Shown here piece by piece: positions 53,507 through 62,289 of a DNA stretch of 64,000 bases; the first letter of the stretch is position 1; each line of letters starts with the position of its first letter. Source of the stretch: Pseudomonadota bacterium (lineage in GTDB: Bacteria > Pseudomonadota > Gammaproteobacteria > Burkholderiales > Rhodocyclaceae); contig JAFEDI010000045.1 of the NCBI GenBank assembly GCA_018241725.1, forward strand, positions 1 to 64,000, in the 5' to 3' direction. Made by a program: the position numbers and the translations under genes. The notes beneath the pieces are model-generated. The model was not told where the DNA came from, did no database searches, and saw only the letters and a list, made by a program, of their open reading frames with translations.

Positions 53507-55660
53507 ATGATTGCCCCCGGACTCAACACGCCCCAGCCCCTGGCCACCGGCCAGTTCTTCACCAACCCCAACCACAGCCAGAAGAAGATCCCCAACCCAC
53601 TACCGCTGCCCGGCGTGGTGATCTTCGTGCATGGCGTCAATTCGGACGGCGAATGGTTCGACGCCAGCGAAGAAGGCCTGTGCAAGGGGCTCAACAAACG
53701 GCTGGCCCGGCAGTCGGAGCAATTGGCCTGCCAAGGGCCGGAGGCTGGGCAGTTGAGGGAGGTTAAATACTCAAACGAGCTCACGTCTGCAGGTTTTATC
53801 AACCCCGACCGTAGTGCAAAGAACTTCATCGATACAGAGACTCCTCACTGGTCACCCGTCATCCGCTTCCGCTGGGGCTATAAAGCCAGCAAGGACGACC
53901 TCAAAACCTTCGGCTCCAACATCTGGCTCAACGAGCAGGACTACTTGGGCGGTGGCCCCTTCGCCAACGGCTGCACCAGCCTGCCCGACCTCTGGAGCGA
54001 GGGTACGAACGACCGCCTGTTCCTGTGGCTCACCGCCCAGCACGTGAACCCGGTTCCGGGCCGCGACGTCTTTGCCTGCCCGCCGCGCAGCTACTACGTC
54101 TTCGCCGCGCTCAGGCTCGCCAAGCTGGTCGAATCGATCCGCGCCAAACAGGCGGACTGCCCGATCACCATCGTCTGCCACAGCCAGGGCAACATGGTTG
54201 GCATCGCCGCGGCATTTCTCGGCGAACGCCTCGGCGACGCCGTTGCCGACAACTACATCCTGTGCAATCCGCCGCTGAGCCTGCGGCCTGATAACTTCGC
54301 CGAGCACTGGACCCAGCGCTACACCATCAGCACCGCTAACCAGACGAGCGGACGCCAGACTTCTGCAGCCCGGAGCGCGACGCTGGCCCACTACTTCGGG
54401 ATCCTGCATGCCCGCGCCAGCAAGGAGCAGGATGCGGCCAGCATCGACAAGGCCATGGCCAACGAGAACTGCCCGGTCGGAACCCCATACAAGGCAGAAA
54501 CGGACCGCAAGACCCACGGCTTCAAGGAGCACACCTATGGCCGGGTCACGCTGTATTGCTGCCCCCACGATCAGGTCATCTCGGCAACACCGGTACAGGG
54601 CATCGGCTGGCTCGGTATGCACGCAAAAGAAATCGAGGCATGCAGTGGCGGGGACGTATTCAGCCAACGTGTCTTCGCCCAAGGCTATCCAGTCGGCGCA
54701 CCGCCCGGCAAATCTTCCGCTTACCACTACCTGGACGACCGCTGGAACAAGAAACTGAAAGACGGCAAGGATGGTTTCTGGCATCCCCCCTCGCCCACCG
54801 CCCGCTTCTCCCTGCGCCACGGCCTCGACGCCAACACCAGCCTGCTCGGCAAGACGATGACCGTCGCGACCTGCTGGCTCCTCAGCGCAGTAGATCTCTT
54901 CAAGCTCCCAGTCAATGCCAACCCGGAGGAGAACTGGGTCATTCCGATCAATGCGCCCCCACTGCCCGAGCCTTTCACCCCCAAAGCCCGCCGCTTCGGC
55001 CAGGTCAGCGAGCAGTTCGACGAGGGCTATGACCCGGGAGGCAATTCACGGAATGCGCAAAAGCCCCAAGCGGAGAAGGCTGCTGACGACCCCTACGACG
55101 CCCACACTATGTTGAAGACGAAGGATGGCTCAATGGATGACCGCCCGATGGGCGACGCCAATTCCGAAGCCCAGATGCGCTACGAAGACCGCGCCCGCCT
55201 GCGTATGCGGGCCCGGCGCGAAGGACTGGCCGATGAAAACAACCGGGTCATTGGCGAAGACGACCCGGCGCAGGCCAGCGAAGCTCACAAGCAATGGCGC
55301 AACGCGAAGATAAAGACGTTTCTATCCGAATCGGTTGATCAGAATGCAACGGACCATTCGACGATTGTCACGAACCCCATGCATGCAGAGAAGGCGATGG
55401 CTTACGACGTGGCGATTGGCGTGTGCCTCTTAAGTAAAGATGACCTGCGGGAACTGCGAGTAGAAGCAGATTGGCGATATTTGCGGGAGCTACGCAATAA
55501 GAAACGCCCTAATGGACGCTTTGCTGAGTACTTCAACACAGGAAAGATGACCAATAAAGACATCCACTCTTGGGCAAATAACACCTCAGAGGCATGCATG
55601 CCCCCCACAATCACCGACGAGCGGACCGTCACCACCTCTGGATACCCGAGGGACGTATGA
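53507..55660 (+). CDS. T6SS lipase effector, Tle3-like (DUF3274-type)
   Basis: The 717-residue protein has an alpha/beta-hydrolase start (VVIFVHGVNSDGEWF) and a nucleophile elbow, TIVCHSQGNMVG, with catalytic Ser226. The order and length match Tle3 phospholipase effectors carried by VgrG. The C-terminal 200 residues are charged, helical and less GC-rich. It begins 18 nt after vgrG and its stop overlaps the start of the next gene (ATGA). It would attack phospholipids of rival cells after delivery. No signal peptide is seen, as expected. Confidence 0.82.
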   Translation: MIAPGLNTPQPLATGQFFTNPNHSQKKIPNPLPLPGVVIFVHGVNSDGEWFDASEEGLCKGLNKRLARQSEQLACQGPEAGQLREVKYSNELTSAGFINPDRSAKNFIDTETPHWSPVIRFRWGYKASKDDLKTFGSNIWLNEQDYLGGGPFANGCTSLPDLWSEGTNDRLFLWLTAQHVNPVPGRDVFACPPRSYYVFAALRLAKLVESIRAKQADCPITIVCHSQGNMVGIAAAFLGERLGDAVADNYILCNPPLSLRPDNFAEHWTQRYTISTANQTSGRQTSAARSATLAHYFGILHARASKEQDAASIDKAMANENCPVGTPYKAETDRKTHGFKEHTYGRVTLYCCPHDQVISATPVQGIGWLGMHAKEIEACSGGDVFSQRVFAQGYPVGAPPGKSSAYHYLDDRWNKKLKDGKDGFWHPPSPTARFSLRHGLDANTSLLGKTMTVATCWLLSAVDLFKLPVNANPEENWVIPINAPPLPEPFTPKARRFGQVSEQFDEGYDPGGNSRNAQKPQAEKAADDPYDAHTMLKTKDGSMDDRPMGDANSEAQMRYEDRARLRMRARREGLADENNRVIGEDDPAQASEAHKQWRNAKIKTFLSESVDQNATDHSTIVTNPMHAEKAMAYDVAIGVCLLSKDDLRELRVEADWRYLRELRNKKRPNGRFAEYFNTGKMTNKDIHSWANNTSEACMPPTITDERTVTTSGYPRDV

Positions 55661-57126
55661 AAAATTACTTCGCCACACCGCAACGACGGTTTGTTCTGTC
55701 GGTTTCCGTATTTCTCGTGACTTCATTGCTCGCCTTACTTATTGCGTGGCGGCAAGACACATCTGCACCTCCCCATGCTTGGACTATCGAGGACATCATG
55801 ATCCGTTTGTTTGCATTACCTGCACTACTTTCCGCTGCGGCTTTGGCTTGGTCAGCTAGCAGCCCCCTCTCTCCTGCGATGGCCATGACGCCATCACTGC
55901 CTGCACCAGTCACGTCGCCAATCCCCTTCAAAGCTCAAGTGGTTGGCGTTCAGTGGATGAACCCACTTGTGAGACGGGATTACCCTACCGAGTGGCAATT
56001 GCTATGGACGCTTGGATTGGCAAGGCCAAACAAGAATGATGAAGTCGTAAAGGAAAAGCCAAAAAAATTTTCATCAGTAAAACCTGTCGCCGCCATCGTT
56101 TGGAATATGGACGACGAGGTCACTTTTCCGTCTTTCTTTCAAGGCTACTTGGTCCCTTTCTTGCAGCCATTAGGTCGACGCTATGCAATGAACGCCGACT
56201 ATTTCTACACCATTCAACCCAAATCTCCGAAGAGCTGGCGTGAGCTGGCCGGCATTCACATCGAATTTGCCCTCCCCGATACGCCCATCCTGACTCGGGA
56301 AGAAGCTGTCCATATCGTGCAGGACGCCATGAATGAAGAGTTCGAGTTCTACAACCCCAACCTCTCCACCCGCAACGTCCCCGCCGACGTGCATGTCTCC
56401 GTCGGCGGGGCCAGCGTCGGTTTCACCTCCCTCACCGCCGCCCTCGATTACCTCAAAACCCACCCCAAGGAATCCGTCTGGGCGATGACCTGGGATGCCC
56501 CGGATCACCCCAAGGACGAGCAGATGACCGAGAACTGCGTCCTCCTCGTCCTCGCCGGCCCCGACTTCGACACCAAGCGCGAACCGCTCGCGTGGATCGG
56601 CTACCCGACAGTCCGCAAGAGCGAGGACTTCGAAACCCAGCCCGACGCGTCCCGCCAACTCCAAGCTTGGCAAGCCGCCATCCGCGATGCAGCGACGCAG
56701 GCCGACACGACCGTCCCCGCCCTCGGCCACGTCATCCACGACGCTGGTTTTGGCTCCGATGCGGCCGGACGTCGGCTGGCACAAGTCGGCCATGCCCTCG
56801 GCACGCTCAACCCCGAGTTCGACTTCGCCACCCAGACCTTCAACACGCCCAAGCTGCTCGGCGACATGCGTGCCGGCACGGCGCTCACCAACGTCGCGCT
56901 GGCCATCGCCTGGACGCACCAGAAAGGCAAGCCGGTACTGGTGCTCGGCACCACCGAAACCGACCGCCTCAGCGCCGTCGTCGTCACCCCGCCGGCCCGG
57001 CCGCGCATCTTCGACCCCAACCGCGACTGGTTCCGTGCCCGTGGAGAAGGCAACGCCTACCTGCCCTGGTGGGGGCTGCGCAAGGACGCGGACTGGGCCA
57101 CGTACCCGCAGGGATTCTCCGATTGA
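55657..57126 (+). CDS. Tla3-like T6SS lipase adaptor (DUF2875-type)
   Basis: The 489-residue protein has two N-terminal membrane segments (about 11-31 and 47-66) and then a large soluble region, probably periplasmic. Its order after the lipase, its size and its pattern match the DUF2875/Tla3 family, which helps load Tle3 onto VgrG. The gene overlaps the lipase gene by 4 bases. The first 680 bases are clearly more AT-rich than the rest of the gene, which looks like a recombination boundary near 56340. It could instead be the immunity protein, but it is large for that. Confidence 0.68.
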   Translation: MKNYFATPQRRFVLSVSVFLVTSLLALLIAWRQDTSAPPHAWTIEDIMIRLFALPALLSAAALAWSASSPLSPAMAMTPSLPAPVTSPIPFKAQVVGVQWMNPLVRRDYPTEWQLLWTLGLARPNKNDEVVKEKPKKFSSVKPVAAIVWNMDDEVTFPSFFQGYLVPFLQPLGRRYAMNADYFYTIQPKSPKSWRELAGIHIEFALPDTPILTREEAVHIVQDAMNEEFEFYNPNLSTRNVPADVHVSVGGASVGFTSLTAALDYLKTHPKESVWAMTWDAPDHPKDEQMTENCVLLVLAGPDFDTKREPLAWIGYPTVRKSEDFETQPDASRQLQAWQAAIRDAATQADTTVPALGHVIHDAGFGSDAAGRRLAQVGHALGTLNPEFDFATQTFNTPKLLGDMRAGTALTNVALAIAWTHQKGKPVLVLGTTETDRLSAVVVTPPARPRIFDPNRDWFRARGEGNAYLPWWGLRKDADWATYPQGFSD

Positions 57127-57151
57127 ACACTCCTCACTCCCGGAGGTTGCA

Positions 57152-57415
57152 ATGAAAGGCGTCATCCGACTCGGCGACCCTACCAGCCATGGCGGCAGTG
57201 TGGTGCAGGCCAGTTCGTCCCACCGGGTGATGGGCAGAAGCGTCGCCCGGGTGGGCGATCGCTGCATATGCCCGATGCGCGGCCACGAAAATTGCGTGAT
57301 TGCGGAAGGTGATCCGAAAGTACTGAGCGACGGCATCCCGGTGGCCTTCGACGGTCACAGGACCAGTTGTGGGGCGAGGCTGATCTCCACACAGGGCAGC
57401 AGCGGGCGCACCTGA
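57152..57415 (+). CDS. PAAR-domain spike-tip protein
   Basis: The 87-residue PAAR protein caps the VgrG spike. It shows the repeats RLGDPTSHGG, VARVGDRCICP and PVAFDGHRTSCGARL and the conserved Cys and His residues that bind zinc at the tip. CGGAGG lies 8 nt before the ATG. It ends the VgrG cargo unit, 25 nt after the adaptor gene. Confidence 0.9.
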   Translation: MKGVIRLGDPTSHGGSVVQASSSHRVMGRSVARVGDRCICPMRGHENCVIAEGDPKVLSDGIPVAFDGHRTSCGARLISTQGSSGRT

Positions 57416-57470
57416 TGCCGTCCGGCATCCGTACAATGCCCGCTCCGCGTCGCTCTCGAATACGGCCACC

Positions 57471-58085
57471 ATGCCCGGCATTACCGACTACCCTGCTTTC
57501 GTCCTCGCCATCATCCTTTTCCTGCTGATTCCCGGTCCCGGCAATCTGGCGCTGATGACGTCCACCGGCAAAGGCGGCATCCGCGGTGGTCTGGCCGCAA
57601 CCTGCGGCGTGATCCTCGGCGACCAGGTCTTGATGTGGCTCGCGGTGGGCGGCGTGGCAGCCCTGCTGGCGATGAATCCGCTGGCCTTCGAGGCCGTGCA
57701 ATGGCTGGGTGCCGCCTACCTGGCCTGGCTGGGGATGCGGATGCTGCTCGCCAAACCCGGGCACGCGCCGGTGCTCAACATCCGCCCGCGGCATTACCTG
57801 CGCCAAGCACTGCTGATCACGCTACTCAATCCGAAAGCCATTGTCTTCTATATGGCCTTCTTTCCACTCTTCATCGATCCAGCACGCAATCCGGGCCTCG
57901 CCACCTACGGCATCATGGCCCTGAGCATTGCCACACTGACTTTTCTGTATGGCCTCATCACGGTGCTGCTGACCCATTTTCTCGCCGAACGGCTGCGAAG
58001 CAGCCCAACCCTGTCCCGTGCACTGGAGAAGCTGGCCGGCAGCATGTTGATCGCCTTCGGCATCAAACTGGCCGTAACACGCTGA
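57471..58085 (+). CDS. LysE/RhtB-family amino acid exporter
   Basis: The 204-residue inner-membrane protein has five to six helices and the family signature IPGPGNLALMTSTGKGGIRGGL near the N-terminus, with LLNPKAIVFYMAFFPLFI in the middle. LysE/RhtB exporters move amino acids such as lysine, homoserine or threonine out of the cell. The substrate cannot be inferred here. Confidence 0.88.
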   Translation: MPGITDYPAFVLAIILFLLIPGPGNLALMTSTGKGGIRGGLAATCGVILGDQVLMWLAVGGVAALLAMNPLAFEAVQWLGAAYLAWLGMRMLLAKPGHAPVLNIRPRHYLRQALLITLLNPKAIVFYMAFFPLFIDPARNPGLATYGIMALSIATLTFLYGLITVLLTHFLAERLRSSPTLSRALEKLAGSMLIAFGIKLAVTR

Positions 58086-58169
58086 ATCGTTGTCGATTTT
58101 TCTTACACGCCTGGACTCGCCAGCGCGCCGCATAACGCCAAGCCATTGAATTAAAAAAGCTTAATTTCA

Positions 58170-58185
58170 AGGCACGCATGATGCA
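58170..58185 (+). promoter_or_regulatory. Likely sigma-54 promoter of the PEP-CTERM gene
   Basis: AGGCACGCATGATGCA matches the RpoN consensus TGGCACG-N4-TTGCA at 10 of 12 fixed positions. The essential GG (58171-58172) and GC (58183-58184) are 10 nt apart. It lies about 60 bp before the gene start, and an AT-rich stretch precedes it. Confidence 0.6.
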
Positions 58186-58244
58186 TGCGTGTGACCGCCC
58201 GCACATGATCCACCTTGTGCCGGCCCGGTCTCACGGAGACACCC

Positions 58245-58865
58245 ATGCAATACTCCGGCCTTCCTACCTGCCTTGCCCTCGCGCTGCTCTGCGTCAACCC
58301 GCAAGCCTTCGCCGTCGACTACAGTTTTTCCGGTCAGCTCAACGATCCAGGCAATGCGGCCCTCGCGGGCAGCGATCTGGGCGCCCCCCAATTCAGCACC
58401 GACGCAGCGATTGCAAATAACGTCGCGCTGTACACTTTCAACGTCGCCACCAGCGGGACCGTCAGCTTCACCAGCCTTGGCTTTGCCGGCGGGGGGGTCG
58501 ATCCCTATTTCAGCCTGTTCAGCGGCAGCGGCAACGCTGCCGGCTTCTTCGGCTCGAACTACGTTCAGGCCTTTTCCACCGGCGGCGACTTCGCTTTGAG
58601 TTTCGCCCTCACCCCCGGTGATTACACGGTCGCTCTCGGTAGTTTCGCCAATATGTCCATCGCCGAGAACACCGGCGTCGGTACCCTGGGTGACGGTTTC
58701 AGCAGTCTTGGGCAACCAGGCGCTCTTGGCTCCACTTTTTACAGGCTCAACGTCGGCATACCCGACCGCTTCAACGGAGCACCCGAGCCGGGAACCCTAT
58801 TGCTACTCGGTATCGCCGGCGTCGTGTTCGGAGTGATCCGCTATTACCTGTCCCGCCGCCGCTAG
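58245..58865 (+). CDS. PEP-CTERM sorting domain protein
   Basis: The 206-residue secreted protein has a signal peptide (cleaved near residue 23, after QAFA). A beta-rich, Gly/Ser/Asn-rich body with many F and D residues follows. At the C-terminus it has the PEP-CTERM tripartite signal: APEPG, a hydrophobic helix (LLLLGIAGVVFGVI) and a basic end (RRR). Such proteins are cut by an exosortase and are linked to extracellular polysaccharide and floc formation. The body resembles DVUA0089-like domains. The last 4 bases overlap the convergent CoA-transferase gene. Confidence 0.88.
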   Translation: MQYSGLPTCLALALLCVNPQAFAVDYSFSGQLNDPGNAALAGSDLGAPQFSTDAAIANNVALYTFNVATSGTVSFTSLGFAGGGVDPYFSLFSGSGNAAGFFGSNYVQAFSTGGDFALSFALTPGDYTVALGSFANMSIAENTGVGTLGDGFSSLGQPGALGSTFYRLNVGIPDRFNGAPEPGTLLLLGIAGVVFGVIRYYLSRRR

Positions 58866-60430
58866 CCGCGCTCCCCAAGCAATCCGGCCAACCCGCCCCA
58901 CTCCGGCTTGAAGATCTCCGCGTCCATCAGCGTCAGATCGCGAATGATCGGCCGGAAGCGCATATGCGCGAGCACGTCCCGCTCCAGATCGATGCCCGGC
59001 GCGATTTCAACGAGCTCCATACCCTCCTCGGTCAGCCGGAACACCGCCCTCTCGGTGACGTACAGCACGGGCTGGCGGATGCCCTGGGCGTAGCGGCCGC
59101 TGAAGGTGATCTGCTCCACCTGTTCGAGAAACTTGCTGTGCCCACCTTCCTGGACCACCGTCACACGGCCGTCGGCAATCTCCACTTCTAGGTCGCCCGC
59201 CGTGAAGGTGCCGCAGAACACCACCTTGCGGGCATTCTGCGTGATGTTGATGAAACCGCCGCAGCCCACCGGTCGGCCGTTGAACTTGCTGACATTCACG
59301 TTCCCAGCCGCATCGGTCTGCGCGAGGCCGAGAAAGGCCACGTCGATGCCGCCCCCATCGTAGAAGTCGAACTGGGCGGGCTGTTCGATGACCGCCTCCG
59401 CATTGAGCGCGTGGCCGAAGTCGAAGCCGCCCGCCGGCACGCCGCCGATCGGGCCGGTTTCCAGCGTCAGGGACATCAGCTGATCCACGTGTTCCTCGGC
59501 GGCCACCGCGGCGACACCTTCCGGCATGCCGATGCCCAGGTTCACCACGGCGCCGGCCTTCAGCTCCATCGCCGCCCGTCGGGCGATGATCTTGCGCGGG
59601 TCCAGCGGCAACGGCGGCGTGGAGCCGCGCAGCACCTTGATGTCACCGGCGTAGGCCGGATTGAAATACGTCGCCATGGTCTGCAGGTGATTCTCGGCCT
59701 TGCCGACCACCACGTAGTCCACCACCACACCGGGGATCTTCACCTGCTTGGGGTGCAGCGAACCGGCGCGCACCACGTGCTCCACCTGGGCGATCACGAT
59801 GCCGCCGCTGGCGCGCGCGGCCTGGGCTACCGACAAACTCTCCAGCAGCACGCCCTCCCTGTCCATCGTGATGTTGCCCTTCTCGTCGGCCACCGAACCG
59901 CGGATCAGCGCCACATCCACCTTCGGCGCCTTGAACTGCAGCCACTCCTCGCCATCCATCTCGATGAGCTTCACCAGGTCTTCCTCGGTCCGGCGGTTCA
60001 CCTTGCCGCCCTCGATGCGCGGATCGACGAAGGTGCCCAGCCCCACCTTGGTGATGAAGCCCGGCCGGCGCCCCGCCACCTGGCGCGGCAGCAGGGCCAG
60101 CACGCCCTGCGGCAGGTTGTAGGCCTCGATGCGCTCCTCCATGATCAGCTTCATCAGGTTCGGCCCGCCGACGCCGAAGTGGCCGCCGACCAGTCGCTTG
60201 ATCAGGCCTTCATGGGCGAAATGGTGCATACCCCGGTCCTTGCCGTTGCCTACACCCGTGGAGTGATACAGCGTCAGGTCGCGCGGATGGCCGGTGGCAA
60301 GGAAGGCCGCCTCGATGGCCTTGGCGACCTCCTCCGGAAAACCTGCCAGGCCCATGCCGGTGCAGAACACGGTGGCGCCGTTGGGGATCAGGCGAGCGAC
60401 GTCGCCCGCCTCGATGAAACGGGTGGTCAT
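58862..60430 (-). CDS. Acyl-CoA:carboxylate CoA-transferase (class I, fused alpha-beta)
   Basis: The 522-residue protein fuses both halves of a class I CoA-transferase, as in propionate or acetate CoA-transferases. The N-terminal half has FCTGMGLAGFPEEV and GLIKRLVGGHFG. The second half has NLGIGMPEGVAAVA and the catalytic-Glu segment LTLETGPIGGVPAGG (near residue 320). It could activate acids such as acetoacetate, propionate or acetate. The ATG at 60430 lies 13 nt after the acyl-CoA dehydrogenase stop, so it ends the thioesterase-porin-dehydrogenase run on this strand. Confidence 0.86.
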   Translation of the reverse strand: MTTRFIEAGDVARLIPNGATVFCTGMGLAGFPEEVAKAIEAAFLATGHPRDLTLYHSTGVGNGKDRGMHHFAHEGLIKRLVGGHFGVGGPNLMKLIMEERIEAYNLPQGVLALLPRQVAGRRPGFITKVGLGTFVDPRIEGGKVNRRTEEDLVKLIEMDGEEWLQFKAPKVDVALIRGSVADEKGNITMDREGVLLESLSVAQAARASGGIVIAQVEHVVRAGSLHPKQVKIPGVVVDYVVVGKAENHLQTMATYFNPAYAGDIKVLRGSTPPLPLDPRKIIARRAAMELKAGAVVNLGIGMPEGVAAVAAEEHVDQLMSLTLETGPIGGVPAGGFDFGHALNAEAVIEQPAQFDFYDGGGIDVAFLGLAQTDAAGNVNVSKFNGRPVGCGGFINITQNARKVVFCGTFTAGDLEVEIADGRVTVVQEGGHSKFLEQVEQITFSGRYAQGIRQPVLYVTERAVFRLTEEGMELVEIAPGIDLERDVLAHMRFRPIIRDLTLMDAEIFKPEWGGLAGLLGERG

Positions 60431-60443
60431 GAATTTTTCCTTA

Positions 60444-62231
60444 TCAGAAGGCGGCTTCGCTGAAAGCGGACAGTGCGGGGCCGGCGGTCTGCACGGTGTG
60501 GGCGCGGGCGGCGGCTTCGGGCAGCACGGTGGCGAAATAGAAGTGGGCCAGCTCCACCAGGCTGCGCAGATAGGCCGCGTCGCCCTCGCCTGCGGCCAGC
60601 TGACGCCGTGCCGCCTGGGCCATGCGCCCCATCTGCCAGGCACCGACCACGCTGCCGAGCAGGTGCAGGAAGGGCACCGCCCCGGCCAGCACGTCGGCCA
60701 GGCGGGTCTTGCCGTTGGCGAGGATCCAGTCCGTCGTTCCTTCCAGCGCTGTGACGGCCGCGTCCAGCCCGTCGGCCAGCGCCGCAAAATCATCGCCGCG
60801 CAGCAAGGCCGCTCCGTCGCGGAGTTCGGCGATCAACTCGCGCAGGGTCTCGCCGTTCTCGCGCAGGATCTTGCGGCCGACCAGGTCGTTGGCCTGGATG
60901 CCGGTGGTGCCTTCGTAAATGGTGATGATGCGGGCGTCACGGAAGAACTGGGCGATGCCGGTTTCCTCGATGAAGCCCATGCCGCCGAAAACCTGGATCG
61001 CCTCGTCGCAGACATCGTTGCCGACCTCGGTGCACCAGCCCTTGGCCACCGGCATCAGCAGGTCCACGTAGCGGCGGGCCTTGCCGGCCGCTGCCGCATC
61101 CGGGCTGTGATGGGCGACGTCGAACCAGCCGGCGGCGGTGTACAGCAGGCCGCGCATCGCCATCACGTGGGCGCGCATGCCGAGCAGCATGCGCTTCACG
61201 TCCGGGTGATGGATGATCGGCCGCCCCGCCTCGCCGCTCACCGCGTCGCGCCCCTGCACCCGCTCACGGGCATAGGCCAGCGCGTACTGGTAGGCCCGTT
61301 CGCCAAGGCCGAGACCTTGCACGCCGACGCCGAAGCGGGCTTCGTTCATCATGATGAACATGGTTTCCAGGCCGCGGTTCGGCTGGCCGACCAGCCAGCC
61401 GACCGCGCCGCCCGCATCACCGAAGCTCAGCGTGCAGGTCGGGCTGCCGTGGATGCCCATCTTGTGTTCGATGGAGATGCAGCGCACGTCGTTCTTCGCG
61501 CCGGGTTGGCCGTCCGCGTCGAGCAGGTACTTGGGCACGATGAACAGGGACAGACCCTTCACGCCGGCCGGCGCATCCGGCAGACGAGCCAGCACCAGGT
61601 GCACGATGTTGGGCGTCAGCTCGTGCTCGCCGTAGGAGATGAAGATCTTCTGCCCGAACAGCCGATAACTGCCGTCCTCGCCCGGCTCGGCGCGGCAGCG
61701 CGTGGCGGCCAGGTCGGAGCCGGCCTGGGGCTCGGTGAGGTTCATCGTCGCCGCCCATTCGCCGCTCACCACCTTGCCGAGCCACAGGGCCTTCTGCTCG
61801 TCGGACGCGGCAATCTGCAGCGCCTCGGCCTGCCCCACGTTGAGCTGCGGCAGCATCGTGAAGGCCATGTTGGTGGAGAACCACATCTCCCACACCGCGG
61901 TGGACAGCAGCTTGGGCAAGCCCTGGCCTCCGTGTTCGACAGGCAGCGACAGGCCGATCCAGCCGGCCTCGGCGAACTGCTTGTAGGCCTCGGCCCAGCC
62001 GTCAGGGGTGATCACCCGGCCGTCCTCGGTCAGCCGGCAGCCCTGCAGGTCACCCTGGCGGTTGATCGGCGCCAGCACGCCGGCGGCAAACTTGCCGGCC
62101 TCCTCCAGCACGGCGTTCACCAGGTCCTCGCTGGCCTCCTCGCAACCCGGCAGGCGGGCGATGTCATCGAGTCCGGCCAGCGCCTTCATCAGGAATTGCA
62201 TGTCCCGCAGGGGAGCTTGATAGTCGGTCAT
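60444..62231 (-). CDS. Acyl-CoA dehydrogenase, long form with C-terminal extension
   Basis: The 595-residue flavoenzyme has the acyl-CoA dehydrogenase core with TMNLTEPQAGSDLA near the FAD site, RFGVGVQGLGLGERAYQ and QVFGGMGFIEETGIAQFFRDARI. A glutamate in YEGTTGIQANDLVGRK is the catalytic-base position for this subgroup. The C-terminal 120 residues are the extra domain seen in DmdC- and FadE-like long forms. It oxidises an acyl-CoA to the enoyl-CoA; the chain length is not deducible. TGGAG precedes the ATG. Confidence 0.88.
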   Translation of the reverse strand: MTDYQAPLRDMQFLMKALAGLDDIARLPGCEEASEDLVNAVLEEAGKFAAGVLAPINRQGDLQGCRLTEDGRVITPDGWAEAYKQFAEAGWIGLSLPVEHGGQGLPKLLSTAVWEMWFSTNMAFTMLPQLNVGQAEALQIAASDEQKALWLGKVVSGEWAATMNLTEPQAGSDLAATRCRAEPGEDGSYRLFGQKIFISYGEHELTPNIVHLVLARLPDAPAGVKGLSLFIVPKYLLDADGQPGAKNDVRCISIEHKMGIHGSPTCTLSFGDAGGAVGWLVGQPNRGLETMFIMMNEARFGVGVQGLGLGERAYQYALAYARERVQGRDAVSGEAGRPIIHHPDVKRMLLGMRAHVMAMRGLLYTAAGWFDVAHHSPDAAAAGKARRYVDLLMPVAKGWCTEVGNDVCDEAIQVFGGMGFIEETGIAQFFRDARIITIYEGTTGIQANDLVGRKILRENGETLRELIAELRDGAALLRGDDFAALADGLDAAVTALEGTTDWILANGKTRLADVLAGAVPFLHLLGSVVGAWQMGRMAQAARRQLAAGEGDAAYLRSLVELAHFYFATVLPEAAARAHTVQTAGPALSAFSEAAF

Positions 62232-62249
62232 GGTGGCGTCTCCACAGCC

Positions 62250-62269
62250 GGGCCCGCCATTGCGGGCCC
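62250..62269 (-). terminator. Hairpin between porin and acyl-CoA dehydrogenase genes
   Basis: GGGCCCGC pairs with GCGGGCCC around a 4-nt loop in the 58-bp gap. With no T-run it is more likely an attenuator or processing hairpin that lets the porin be made at a higher level than the enzymes. Confidence 0.4.
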
Positions 62270-62289
62270 CGGGTTTCAGGTTGAGGGGA

